From VRUE01 sp963702575 (GTDB lineage Bacteria > Actinomycetota > Thermoleophilia > Solirubrobacterales > 70-9): DNA of 64,000 bases. The DNA is taken from the NCBI GenBank assembly GCA_963702575.1, contig CAVPCU010000005.1, positions 248,001 through 312,000 on the forward strand. Direction: 5' to 3'. The notes beneath the pieces are model-generated. The model was not told where the DNA came from, made no database searches, and was given only the letters and a program-made list of their open reading frames with translations. Positions 53,392 through 61,592 of the stretch are shown here, piece after piece; the stretch's first letter is position 1; every line of letters starts with the position of its first letter. The translations under genes and the position numbers were made by a program.

Positions 53392-54834
53392 ATGAGTCGC
53401 GAGCTGTTCGAGAGCTACCTGCGGGACGAGACCAGGCTTGGCCCGGCGGTTGAGGGCGCCTTCACCGGGGCAGCGGGTGGTGCCGCGTGCGGGGACCTGG
53501 CGCGAATTTCGCTTGTTTTGAGTGCGGGACGGATCGACACGGTCACGTTCGCCGCCGAGGGTTGTGGGGCGACGCGGGCCGCTACCGCGGCGGTGGCCGA
53601 AATGGTCGACGGTGGGTCGGTCATCGACGCGGCCCGGATCGGGGTCGATGAGGTGGATGACGCAGTCGGCGGGTTGACGCCGGCGAAGCGCCACGCGGCG
53701 CAGCTCGCCGCCGACGCCCTGCACCGGGCCCTGGCCACCGCCGCGGCCTCATCCGAGCGGCTGGCCGAGCCGCGCGAGGGACGTGTGCTGGTGGCGATGT
53801 CGGGGGGCGTCGACAGCGCCGTCGCGGCGCTGCTAGAGCGCGAGCGCGGCGCCGAGGTCCTCGGCGTGACGCTGAAGCTCTGGGCCGACCCGGAGACCGA
53901 CGGCGCCAAGGCCTGCTGCTCGCCCGAGGCCGTGCTCGGCGCCCGCGCGGTCGCCCACTCGCTCGGCATTCCCCACCTGACCCTCGACCTCGAGGAGGAG
54001 TTCCGCCGCCGCGTCGTCGGCGCCTTCCTCTCGGGCTACGGGGCGGGGGCCACGCCGAACCCCTGCATCGTCTGCAACGGCGAGGTGCGGATCGCGGCGA
54101 TGATCGACCTCGCCGAGCGCCTCGGCGCCGAGCGCCTCCTCACCGGGCACTACGCGCGGATCGTCGACGACGGCGCCGGGCCGCTGCTCGCCGCGGCCGC
54201 CGATCGGAACAAGGACCAGAGCTACATGCTCGCCGCGCTGCCGCCGCAGCTGCTCGACCGCCTCGCCTTCCCGCTGACCGAGCTGAGCAAGCCCGAGGTG
54301 CGCGAGATCGCCGCCCGCCACGGCCTCTCGGTCGCCCGCAAGCCCGAGAGCCAGGACCTCTGCTTCCTCGCCGGCCAGGGCAAGGCGCGCTTCCTGCGCC
54401 GCCACGGCGGCCTGCGCGAGCGCGAGGGGGCGATCCTCGACCGCTCCGGGCGCACGCTCGGCCGCCACCGCGGCCACCACAACTTCACCGTCGGCCAGCG
54501 GCGCGGCACCGGCGTCTCCGCCAACCAGCCGCTCTACGTGGTGGCGACCGACGCCGCTGCCAACACGGTCACGCTCGGGCCGCGCGAGGAGCTCTCGACG
54601 CGGCGGGTGCCGGTCCGCGACGCCGTCCTGTACCGCGAGGGGACGCGCGTGGACGGGGTGAGGCTGCGTTACCGAGCGAAGCCGGTGCCGGCTTCGCTCG
54701 CCGCCGCGCTCGCCGCCGGGCGCCACCCCCGGCTCGAGATCGAGCTGGGGGAGGCGTTCGACGCCGCCGCGCCCGGGCAAGCAGCCGTGCTGCTCTCCGG
54801 CGAGGCGATCGTCGGGCACGGCACGATCGTCTAG
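53392..54834 (+). CDS. mnmA: IscU/NifU-like domain fused to tRNA 2-thiouridylase MnmA
   Basis: Residues 1-120 are an IscU/NifU-N-type scaffold: GAACGDLARISLVL (Cys33), FAAEGCGATRAATAAVAEM (Cys58), LTPAKRHAAQLAADAL where the usual third Cys is Ala102. Residues ~128-480 are MnmA: PP-loop VAMSGGVDSAV (137-142), PNPCIVCNGEVR (Cys225, Cys228), GHYAR, KDQSYML, ESQDLCFL (Cys324), FTVGQRRG. MnmA puts sulfur on U34 of tRNAs. The CxxC plus late Cys pattern is that reported for Fe-S-dependent MnmA (Thermus-type), unlike the DxxC type of E. coli. A fused scaffold could supply its cluster. ATG 53392 has a -10 9 nt upstream. Confidence 0.92.
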   Translation: MSRELFESYLRDETRLGPAVEGAFTGAAGGAACGDLARISLVLSAGRIDTVTFAAEGCGATRAATAAVAEMVDGGSVIDAARIGVDEVDDAVGGLTPAKRHAAQLAADALHRALATAAASSERLAEPREGRVLVAMSGGVDSAVAALLERERGAEVLGVTLKLWADPETDGAKACCSPEAVLGARAVAHSLGIPHLTLDLEEEFRRRVVGAFLSGYGAGATPNPCIVCNGEVRIAAMIDLAERLGAERLLTGHYARIVDDGAGPLLAAAADRNKDQSYMLAALPPQLLDRLAFPLTELSKPEVREIAARHGLSVARKPESQDLCFLAGQGKARFLRRHGGLREREGAILDRSGRTLGRHRGHHNFTVGQRRGTGVSANQPLYVVATDAAANTVTLGPREELSTRRVPVRDAVLYREGTRVDGVRLRYRAKPVPASLAAALAAGRHPRLEIELGEAFDAAAPGQAAVLLSGEAIVGHGTIV

Positions 54835-55223
54835 GCGGAGCCTTCTTCGTGTTCGTGCTGGCGCAGCTTGGCGGCCGACGTCACGCAACGGCTGAATTCG
54901 GTTCCCTTCTCGCCTTTGACGTGTTCCTTGCTCTTGCCCTGGCACGCTTGGCCGGGTGACATCCCCGGATGGGTCGCGGCCATGGCCATGGCGGTCACGC
55001 AACGGCTGAATTCGGTGCCCGGTTTGCCTTTGACGTGCTCCTTGCTCTTGCCTTGGCAGTAGCGCCCATAGGCCTTCGCCTGTGCGGGCAGCCCGGCCTT
55101 CGGCCCCGGCGTGGGCTTCGCCGGCCTGTATTCCGGGCCGTGGCCGTTGCCCGCGGCGAGCGCGGCGGGGCCGGCCACCAGGGCGAGGGCGCCGATCGCG
55201 AGCGCGATCTTGATCGACTTCAT
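54831..55223 (-). CDS. Secreted protein with two tandem CQGKSKEHVKG repeats
   Basis: The 130-residue protein has a signal peptide (KIALAIGALALVAGPAALAAG), a Pro-rich linker and two repeats, each of the form C-QGKSKEHVKG-xx-GTEFSRCVT, with one Cys pair per repeat. The DNA of the two repeats is nearly identical with a 114-bp (38-residue) period (tcacgcaacg at 54881 and 54995). A strong GGAGGAGG precedes the ATG. Function is unknown. The repeat seems lineage-specific. It is convergent with mnmA. Confidence 0.8.
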   Translation of the reverse strand: MKSIKIALAIGALALVAGPAALAAGNGHGPEYRPAKPTPGPKAGLPAQAKAYGRYCQGKSKEHVKGKPGTEFSRCVTAMAMAATHPGMSPGQACQGKSKEHVKGEKGTEFSRCVTSAAKLRQHEHEEGSA

Positions 55224-55273
55224 CTGCCTCCTCCTTCGCTGTTGGTCAGCCGCGGGACGCCCGCGGATATCCG

Positions 55274-56770
55274 TCAGCGCTGCAACGGCCCGTGGCTCTC
55301 TCCGTCAGGGCCATGGTCGCCGCCGCTGGCCGGTTGTTCGGGTGAGCCGGCCCCTTCTGCCGGTTTCGCCGCGGGTCTGGCCGGCGCTTCCGGGGGCGCG
55401 CTTGACCGGCCTGGAGGCGCAGTGACCCGGCCCGGCGGTTCGTGCGGCGCCCTGCTCGCCGCCGGCGGTGAGGGGGCGGCGCGGTTGCGTGGGGGTTCGG
55501 TGGAGCGCGGTTCGCCCTTGGGCTGGGGGTTCGCCTGCGGGGATTTGTGCTCGGTCGCCGTCTGCTGTCCGTGCGCGGAGGCGGTCGGCAAGCCCTCCGG
55601 CGAAGCCGCCGTGTCACCCGAGTGCCCGTGCCTACCGCCGCTCGGGCCGGCCGGCTGAGGCGAGCTGGCGGGTGCGACGGGAGGCGGCGTCCTGGCGGGG
55701 CCGCTCGATTCCCTCCCTCCCGTTTCGGGCGGCCGGATTTCGCTTCGCTGGCGAGGTGGAGCGGCGGCCGCCGCTGAGATGGCTCGCCGCCTGGCAGCGC
55801 CCGTGCCGGAGCGGAGGGAAGGGGTCGCCCGGCCGGTGCCCCGAGCGCCGGCGCTCACGGGTGCAGGCGGGGCTGCAACCGGAGCCGTGCTGGCACGACT
55901 GCCGCCGTCCGCTTCGAGCGGCAGGTGGAGAACGCCAGCTCGGCCCGCCACCGAGGCTCCCGCGATCGCGACGACGGCGACGGTCGCCGCCGATTTGGCA
56001 ATCGCCGAGGTGGCGAGCGTGCCGCTCGCCTTGCCGCCGAGGACGCCGTGGAGGACCCCGCTCGAGACGGCGAGCGGCAGGGGCGAGAGAGCGGCGAGCG
56101 TGGCCCGGCGTCGCTCGGCTTCCTCGACGAAGGTGCGGCAGGTCGGGCAGGCGCGCAGGTGGGCGCGCAGGTCGCGTCGGCGGCGCGAGCGGCCGTCTGC
56201 CTCCGAGAGCGCCCGCATCGCCGCCTGGCAGCCCATCTCACGCCCCGCTTCCATCTGCCGCAGGCCCAAGCGGGCCTCGTAGAGGGTTTGCCGCGCGGTC
56301 GCCGGCGTCGTCTCCAGGGCCGTCGCGATCTGCTCGAAGGAGAGGCCCGAGAGCTCGCGCATCAGCAGCGTCGCCCGCTGTCGCTCCGGGAGCTCCTCCA
56401 GGTCGGCGAAGAGCCGGCGCAGGCGGTCGCGGTCCTCGACCCGCTCGGCGAGCTGCGCCGCTCCCGGTGCCGCATCCTCGGGCTCCAGCTCGACCTGGTC
56501 GCGGCGGCGGCGCAGCGTTTCGATCGCCTCGTTGCGGGCGATCCTGTACAGCCAAGGCTTCAGCTCGATCCGGCGCGTCTCGCCGGGCAGCGCCCGCAGG
56601 ACCTTGACCATCGCGTTCTGCAGCGCGTCCTGGGCGTCGTGGGGGTTGCCGACCAGCGCCAGGCAGAAGCGATAGAGCTGCTGGTGGTAGCGGCGGTAGA
56701 TCGCCTCGAAGGCGCGCTGGTCGCCCTGCGCCCCGCGCCGAGCCAGGCGCTCGTCGCTCAGCTCGATCAT
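55274..56770 (-). CDS. Membrane-tethered ECF sigma factor with fused anti-sigma zinc finger
   Basis: Residues ~18-90 are sigma region 2 (AFEAIYRRYHQQLYRFCLAL, QDALQNAMVKVLRAL, LYRIARNEAIETLRRRR) and ~115-172 region 4 (LPERQRATLLMRELSGLSFEQIATALETTPATARQTLYEAR). A zinc-finger anti-sigma (HC2) motif follows: Cys181, then HLRACPTC with His204, Cys208 and Cys211. A membrane segment lies at ~253-280, and the last ~210 residues form a Pro/Ala/Ser/Gly-rich external tail. Normally these parts are two proteins. The sigma factor would be held at the membrane and released by proteolysis or shape change. It is divergent from alaS. Confidence 0.88.
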   Translation of the reverse strand: MIELSDERLARRGAQGDQRAFEAIYRRYHQQLYRFCLALVGNPHDAQDALQNAMVKVLRALPGETRRIELKPWLYRIARNEAIETLRRRRDQVELEPEDAAPGAAQLAERVEDRDRLRRLFADLEELPERQRATLLMRELSGLSFEQIATALETTPATARQTLYEARLGLRQMEAGREMGCQAAMRALSEADGRSRRRRDLRAHLRACPTCRTFVEEAERRRATLAALSPLPLAVSSGVLHGVLGGKASGTLATSAIAKSAATVAVVAIAGASVAGRAGVLHLPLEADGGSRASTAPVAAPPAPVSAGARGTGRATPSLRSGTGAARRRAISAAAAAPPRQRSEIRPPETGGRESSGPARTPPPVAPASSPQPAGPSGGRHGHSGDTAASPEGLPTASAHGQQTATEHKSPQANPQPKGEPRSTEPPRNRAAPSPPAASRAPHEPPGRVTAPPGRSSAPPEAPARPAAKPAEGAGSPEQPASGGDHGPDGESHGPLQR

Positions 56771-56883
56771 CGCGGTACCGGTTTCCCATACGGCGCCATC
56801 CAGTCAAGGTTAGGGCGGATTCGCTCTTCGCACGAACGGCGCGTCCCTGCCCGCGTCAGCGCTTGTCTTAGGCTCCATTGCCG
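56771..56883. promoter_or_regulatory. Divergent promoter region of the ECF sigma gene and alaS
   Basis: TAGGCT (56869-56874) lies 9 nt before the alaS ATG at 56884. A candidate ECF-type autoregulatory promoter for the minus gene was not identified. Confidence 0.4.
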
Positions 56884-59505
56884 ATGAGGGCCGCCGAGAT
56901 CCGCCAGACCTACCTCGACTTCTTCGCCGAGCGGGGGCACAAGATCGTGCCCTCTGCCTCGCTCGTGCCCTCCGTCCACGACCCCTCGGTGCTGCTCACC
57001 ACGGCAGGCATGCAGCCGTTCAAGCCCTACTTCCTCGGCCGCGAGCGGCCGCCGGCGCCGCGGCTCGTCGACGTGCAGAAATGCTTCCGCACGACCGACG
57101 TCGAGCAGGTCGGCAACACCGCCCGTCACCTCACCTTCTTCGAGATGCTCGGCAACTGGAGCTTCGGCGACTACTTCAAGGCCGAGTCGATTCCCTGGGG
57201 CTGGGAGCTCTCGACCCGGGGCTTCGGCATGGACCCGGAGCGGATCTGGGTGACCGTCTTCGGCGGCGACGAGGAGCTCGGGCTCGGCCCCGACGAGGAG
57301 GCGATCGAGATCTGGCGCGGCGTCGGTCTTCCCGACGAGCGGATCGTCCGCCTCGGCCGCGAGGACAACTTCTGGCAGGCCGGGCCGACCGGCCCCTGCG
57401 GCCCCTGCTCGGAGCTCTACCTCGATTGCGGCGAGGACTTCGGTGCGCCGGGGGAGCGTCCCGGCGACGACACCGACCGTTTCCTCGAGTTCTGGAACCA
57501 CGTCTTCATGACCTACGACCTGAGCGAGGACGGCGATCTGACCGAGCTGCCGATGCGCAACATCGACACCGGCATGGGCCTCGACCGCATGGCGGCGATC
57601 CTCCAGGACGCCCCCTCGGTCTTCGAGACCGACCTGCTGCGGCCGCTGATCGACCTCGCCGAGGAGCTCTCCGGCCGCTCCTATGGGGAGGGCGGAGCGG
57701 TGACCCGTGCGATGCGGATCGTCGCCGACCACTCGCGCGCCGCCGCCTTCCTGATCGCCGACGGCGTCGTCCCCTCCAACGAGGACCGCGGCTACATCCT
57801 GCGGCGGATCATGCGCCGGGCGGTCCAGCAGGGCCGCGCGCTCGGCCTCGAGGCGCCCTGGCTCGGCCGCTTCGCCGAGCGGGCGATCGAGATCATGGGC
57901 GAGGCCTACCCGGAGCTGGTCGCCGAGCGAGCGACGATCGCCCGCTGGGTGGGCGACGAGGAGGAGAGCTTCGGCCGCACCCTGGAGCGGGGTACCGACC
58001 TGCTCGAGCGCCTGGTCGAGGAGGCGGGGGAGTCGGAGACCTCCTGGATCGACGCCGCCGACGCCTTCAAGCTGCACGACACCTACGGCTTCCCCTACGA
58101 CCTGACCAAGGAGCTGCTCGCCGAGCGGGGCCTCTCGGTCGACGACGGCGGCTTCGAGGAGCTGATGGAGGAGCAGCGACAGCGGGCCCGGGTCGGCGCC
58201 GCGACCGCGCACGGCGCCGAGAACCGCCACGAGCGGGTGCTCGCCTTTGCCGCCGCGGCCCCGTCGACTCGCTTCGTCGGCTACGAGACGCTGCGCGCGA
58301 CCACGGGACTGGCCGCCGCCGAGTCCGACGACGGTCGGGCGCTGGTCAAGCTCGAGGAGAGCCCCTTCTACGCCGAGGGCGGCGGCCAGGTCGCCGACTC
58401 CGGCACGCTGAGCTGGGCCGGCGGCGAGGCGCGCGTCGTCGACGTCTACCGGGTCGGCGAGGACCAGGCGCTCGAGGTCGAGGCGGACGCGTCGCTCGAA
58501 GCGGGCATCGCGATCGAGGCGCGCGTCGACCGCGAGACCCGCCACGCGACGATGCGCAACCACACCGCGACCCACCTGCTGCACGCGGCGCTGCGCGAGC
58601 GGCTCGGCGACCACGTCCGCCAGGCCGGCTCGGCGGTGCGGCCCGACAAGCTGCGCTTCGACTTCACCCATGGTCAGGCGCTCTCGGCCGAGGACCTGGC
58701 GGCGATCGAGGACCGGGTCAACGATTGGGTCAAGGCGAGCCGGCCGGTGCGCTGGCTGGAGATGGAGCGGGCCGAGGCGGAGAAACTCGGCGCGATGGCG
58801 CTGTTCGGGGAGAAATACGGCGAGTGGGTGCGGGTGGTCGAGGTCGAGGGCGTCTCGCGTGAGCTCTGCGGCGGGACCCACGTCGCCAACACCGCCGAGG
58901 TCGGCATCTTCAAGCTCGCCGGCGAGGGCTCGAGCGCGGCGAACGTGCGGCGGATCGAGGCGCTGACCGGCCCGGCGGCGATCGAGTGGTACCGCGAGCG
59001 CGAGCGGCGCCTGCGCGAGGTCGGCGACCTGCTCGGCTCCCCCCAGGATCCCCTCACCGCCGCCCGCCGCGCCGCCGAGCGGCTGCGCGAGGCGGGGGAG
59101 GGCGCCAAGCAGGCGGAGAAGCTGCTGCTTGCCGAGGAGGCGGAGCGCCTCGTCGCCGCCGCCGGGGAGGTGGGCGGCGCCCGCGTCGTCGTCGAGGCGG
59201 TCGAGATCGCCGACCAGAAGGCGCTTCTCGACCTCGCCAACCGGATCCAGTCGAAGCTCGGCGGCGAGTCGGCGATCGTCCTCGGTGGGGCCGAGGACGG
59301 CAAGGTCGGGCTGGTCGTGCTGGCGACGAAGGGAGCTGTGTCCGCCGGCGTCTCGGCAGCGGCGGTTGTGCGCGAGGCGGCGGCTCTCGTCGGCGGCGGC
59401 GGGGGAGGGCGCGACGAGATGGCCCAGGCCGGGGGCAGGGACCCGGCCAAGGTTGACCAGGCGCTGGCGACGGCGCGCGCCGCGATCGAGAAGGCGCTCG
59501 GCTAG
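56884..59505 (+). CDS. alaS: Alanyl-tRNA synthetase
   Basis: The class-II catalytic core has the N-terminal RQTYLDFFAERGHKIVPSASLVP, DVQKCFRTTDVEQVGNTARHLTFFEMLGNWSFGDYFK, and GMGLDRMAA. The editing domain has ATMRNHTATHLLHAALRE and ELCGGTHVANTAEVGIF, and the C-Ala domain has VGGGGGGRDEMAQAGG. All AlaRS parts are intact, 873 residues. ATG 56884 matches the family start (MRAAEIRQTYLDFF), and TTG 56878 is in frame. Confidence 0.97.
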   Translation: MRAAEIRQTYLDFFAERGHKIVPSASLVPSVHDPSVLLTTAGMQPFKPYFLGRERPPAPRLVDVQKCFRTTDVEQVGNTARHLTFFEMLGNWSFGDYFKAESIPWGWELSTRGFGMDPERIWVTVFGGDEELGLGPDEEAIEIWRGVGLPDERIVRLGREDNFWQAGPTGPCGPCSELYLDCGEDFGAPGERPGDDTDRFLEFWNHVFMTYDLSEDGDLTELPMRNIDTGMGLDRMAAILQDAPSVFETDLLRPLIDLAEELSGRSYGEGGAVTRAMRIVADHSRAAAFLIADGVVPSNEDRGYILRRIMRRAVQQGRALGLEAPWLGRFAERAIEIMGEAYPELVAERATIARWVGDEEESFGRTLERGTDLLERLVEEAGESETSWIDAADAFKLHDTYGFPYDLTKELLAERGLSVDDGGFEELMEEQRQRARVGAATAHGAENRHERVLAFAAAAPSTRFVGYETLRATTGLAAAESDDGRALVKLEESPFYAEGGGQVADSGTLSWAGGEARVVDVYRVGEDQALEVEADASLEAGIAIEARVDRETRHATMRNHTATHLLHAALRERLGDHVRQAGSAVRPDKLRFDFTHGQALSAEDLAAIEDRVNDWVKASRPVRWLEMERAEAEKLGAMALFGEKYGEWVRVVEVEGVSRELCGGTHVANTAEVGIFKLAGEGSSAANVRRIEALTGPAAIEWYRERERRLREVGDLLGSPQDPLTAARRAAERLREAGEGAKQAEKLLLAEEAERLVAAAGEVGGARVVVEAVEIADQKALLDLANRIQSKLGGESAIVLGGAEDGKVGLVVLATKGAVSAGVSAAAVVREAAALVGGGGGGRDEMAQAGGRDPAKVDQALATARAAIEKALG

Positions 59506-59912
59506 TGCGCGTCCTTGCCCTCGACCACGGCACGGCGCGGATCGGGTGCGCGATCTCCGACCCGAGCGGCACCCTGGCCACCCCGCTGCCGGTGATCGAG
59601 CCACCCGTGCCGAGCGAGGTCGCAGACCTGGTGGCCGAGCACGGGGTCGAGAAGGTGGTCGTCGGGCTGCCGCTGCATCTCAGCGGCGAGGAGGGCGCCC
59701 AGGCCGCCCTCGCCCGCGGCTTCGCCGCCGAACTCGAGGCTCTGCTCGATGTCCCGGTCGAGACCTACGACGAGCGGCTGACCACGAGGATGGCGGAGGC
59801 GAGCAAGCGCGAAGGTGCCGCCGCGGCGCCGGACTCGCTCGCCGCCGCCCACCTGCTGCAGGCCTATCTCGCCGGCCAGGCGGCGATCGAAGGAACCGAC
59901 GACGTTGAGTGA
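59505..59912 (+). CDS. ruvX: RuvX/YqgF-type putative Holliday-junction resolvase
   Basis: RNase H fold: VLALDHGTARIGCAISDPSG with the first catalytic Asp, VVVGLPLHLSGEEG, and VETYDERLTTRMAEAS. YqgF also acts in pre-16S rRNA 5' maturation in E. coli. GTG 59505 overlaps the alaS stop. The alaS-yqgF-mltG order is common in bacteria. The end overlaps mltG. Confidence 0.92.
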   Translation: MRVLALDHGTARIGCAISDPSGTLATPLPVIEPPVPSEVADLVAEHGVEKVVVGLPLHLSGEEGAQAALARGFAAELEALLDVPVETYDERLTTRMAEASKREGAAAAPDSLAAAHLLQAYLAGQAAIEGTDDVE

Positions 59913-60723
59913 GCGCTCGACCTATCGCCGGCGCCGCATCGTCGCCGGTACCGCACTTGTGCTCGCCCTGGGGGCGATCGCCGCCGTGGCCGCGCTCGCA
60001 TACCGCCATTTCCACCACAGCGCCCCCCCGCCGGTCGTGCTGAAGACGACGACGGTGACGATCCCGGAGGGCCTCGATCGCGCGCAGATCGCCGAAGTCG
60101 CGAGGGAAGCCGGCCTGCGCGGCAACTACCTGAAGGCGAGCAAGGGACACGAGGGCTTTCTCTTCCCCGACACCTTCGAACTCGACCGCCATGCCCCGGT
60201 CGCCGACCTGGTCGAACGCCAGCTCGAAGACTTCAAGCGGCGGATCGCCGGCGTCGATATGGCCTACGCCCGCTCGAAGAACCTGACCGTCTTCGACGTG
60301 GTCACGATCGCCTCGATGATCGAGCGCGAGGCCGGCGTCGAAAGCCAGCGCAAGCTGGTCGCCGCCGTGATCTACAACCGCCTGCACGAAGGGATGCCGC
60401 TGGGGATCGACGCGACGACCCGCTTCGCCACCGGCAACTTCGACCGGCCGCTGACCGAATCCGAACTGGCGGTCGAATCCCCCTACAACACCCGCACCAA
60501 CGTCGGCCTGCCGCCGGGGCCGATAGGCAATCCCGGCCTCGCCTCGATCGAAGCCGCCGCCCATCCCGCCAAGGTCGGGTACCTCTATTACGTGACCGAG
60601 CCCGGAACCTGCGGCAAGCTCTCCTTTGCCACCACCGAAGCCGAATTCGAAGCCGACGCCGCGCGCTACGACGAAGCGCGCGAAGCCGCCGGGGGCGAAT
60701 CCCCGGACACCTGCGAAGAATGA
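59905..60723 (+). CDS. mltG: Endolytic transglycosylase MltG-like
   Basis: MltG cuts nascent glycan strands at the membrane. One N-terminal helix (RIVAGTALVLALGAIAAVAALA), a short LysM-like region (VTIPEGLDRAQIAEVAREAG), GFLFPDTFEL, and the catalytic TIASMIEREAGVESQRKLVAAVIYNRLHEGMPLG are present. VESPYNTRTNVGLPPGPIGNPGLASIEAAAHP closes the fold. At 272 residues it is shorter than usual (~340), with a reduced N-terminal part. TTG 59905 overlaps ruvX. Glu is mostly GAA here, unlike the GAG-rich neighbours. Confidence 0.9.
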   Translation: MSERSTYRRRRIVAGTALVLALGAIAAVAALAYRHFHHSAPPPVVLKTTTVTIPEGLDRAQIAEVAREAGLRGNYLKASKGHEGFLFPDTFELDRHAPVADLVERQLEDFKRRIAGVDMAYARSKNLTVFDVVTIASMIEREAGVESQRKLVAAVIYNRLHEGMPLGIDATTRFATGNFDRPLTESELAVESPYNTRTNVGLPPGPIGNPGLASIEAAAHPAKVGYLYYVTEPGTCGKLSFATTEAEFEADAARYDEAREAAGGESPDTCEE

Positions 60724-61511
60724 GGCGACTCGCGGTCCTCGGTCACCCCGTCGGGCACTCGCGCTCGCCGGCGATGCAGAACGCGGCGCTGGCCGAGCTC
60801 GGCCTCGCCGGCGAGTGGAGCTACGAGGCGATCGACGCCACCCCCGAGGAGCTCGCGCCGCGGGTCGAGGCGATGCCGGCCGCGGGCTTCGCCGGCGCCA
60901 ACGTCACCGTCCCGCACAAGGCCGCCGCCCTGGCGCTGGCCGACACGCTGAGCGAGACCGCGCGCGAGATCGGCGCCGCCAACACGCTCAGCTTCGCCGG
61001 CGGCGAGGTCCACGCCGACAACACCGACGCGCCGGGCTTCCTCGCGGCGCTGCCGGCGTCGCCGGCGGGCAGTCGCGCGCTGGTGCTTGGCGCCGGCGGC
61101 GCGGCGCGCGCGGTCGTCTGGGCGCTGCTCGGCGAGGGCGCGGAGGTGGCGGTCTGGAACCGCACCGAGCTGCGCTCGCGCAACCTCTGCGCCGACCTCG
61201 GCGGCGAGCCCGCCTCCCGTCCCGAGCCCGGCGACTACGAGCTGATCGTCAACTCGACCGCCGTCGGCCTGCACGGCGAGGACCCGTTCGCCGAGCTGCC
61301 GCTGCGCGAGGACGGCTTCGCCGCCGGCCAGACGGTCGTCGACATGGTCTACACGGACGGCGCGACCGCCCTGCTGGCAGCCGCGGCGGCCGGAGGGGCG
61401 GAGACGGTCGACGGCATCGAGGTCCTGGTCCGCCAGGGCGCCCTCTCGCTCGAGATCTGGACCGGCCGCGAGGCGCCGCTCGAGACCATGCGCGCCGCCG
61501 CGCGCAGATAG
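60720..61511 (+). CDS. aroE: Shikimate dehydrogenase
   Basis: AroE reduces 3-dehydroshikimate to shikimate with NADPH. Motifs: LGHPVGHSRSPAMQNAALAE, GANVTVPHKAAAL (the catalytic Lys), GAANTLS, NTDAPGFLAAL (the catalytic Asp), VLGAGGAARAVVWAL (NADP loop), and WNRTE. The 263-residue length is normal. It overlaps the mltG stop (ATGA). Confidence 0.95.
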   Translation: MRRLAVLGHPVGHSRSPAMQNAALAELGLAGEWSYEAIDATPEELAPRVEAMPAAGFAGANVTVPHKAAALALADTLSETAREIGAANTLSFAGGEVHADNTDAPGFLAALPASPAGSRALVLGAGGAARAVVWALLGEGAEVAVWNRTELRSRNLCADLGGEPASRPEPGDYELIVNSTAVGLHGEDPFAELPLREDGFAAGQTVVDMVYTDGATALLAAAAAGGAETVDGIEVLVRQGALSLEIWTGREAPLETMRAAARR

Positions 61512-61514
61512 CCT
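61509..61514 (+). promoter_or_regulatory. -10 box of the aroC leader ORF
   Basis: TAGCCT overlaps the aroE stop and ends 6 nt before the ATG at 61521. Confidence 0.55.
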
Positions 61515-61520
61515 TGCGCC

Positions 61521-61592
61521 ATGAGCGCGGAACGACCAAGCGTGCATATCTTGTTCTTCGCGCCGGGAGTGGAGCGCGAAGCAGTGTCATGA
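61521..61592 (+). CDS. Short leader ORF coupled to aroC
   Basis: ATG 61521 opens a 23-codon ORF beginning MSAERPSVHILFFAPG, ending in TGA that overlaps the aroC ATG (ATGA 61589-61592). The promoter is leaderless, so this ATG should be the first one read. A hairpin TTCGCGC-N10-GCGCGAA (61557-61580) lies inside it. The loop exposes GGGAGTGGA, a possible Shine-Dalgarno for aroC. There is a Phe-Phe pair but no aromatic run. Confidence 0.5.
   Translation: MSAERPSVHILFFAPGVEREAVS
61557..61580 (+). promoter_or_regulatory. Hairpin upstream of the aroC start
   Basis: Seven-bp arms TTCGCGC (61557-61563) and GCGCGAA (61574-61580) enclose CGGGAGTGGA. It ends 8 nt before the aroC ATG. Confidence 0.5.

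Noticed and set aside
54870..55070. Direct repeats as a CRISPR array
   Set aside because: Two coding copies with a 114-bp period inside a secreted-protein gene. There are no spacers and no cas genes.
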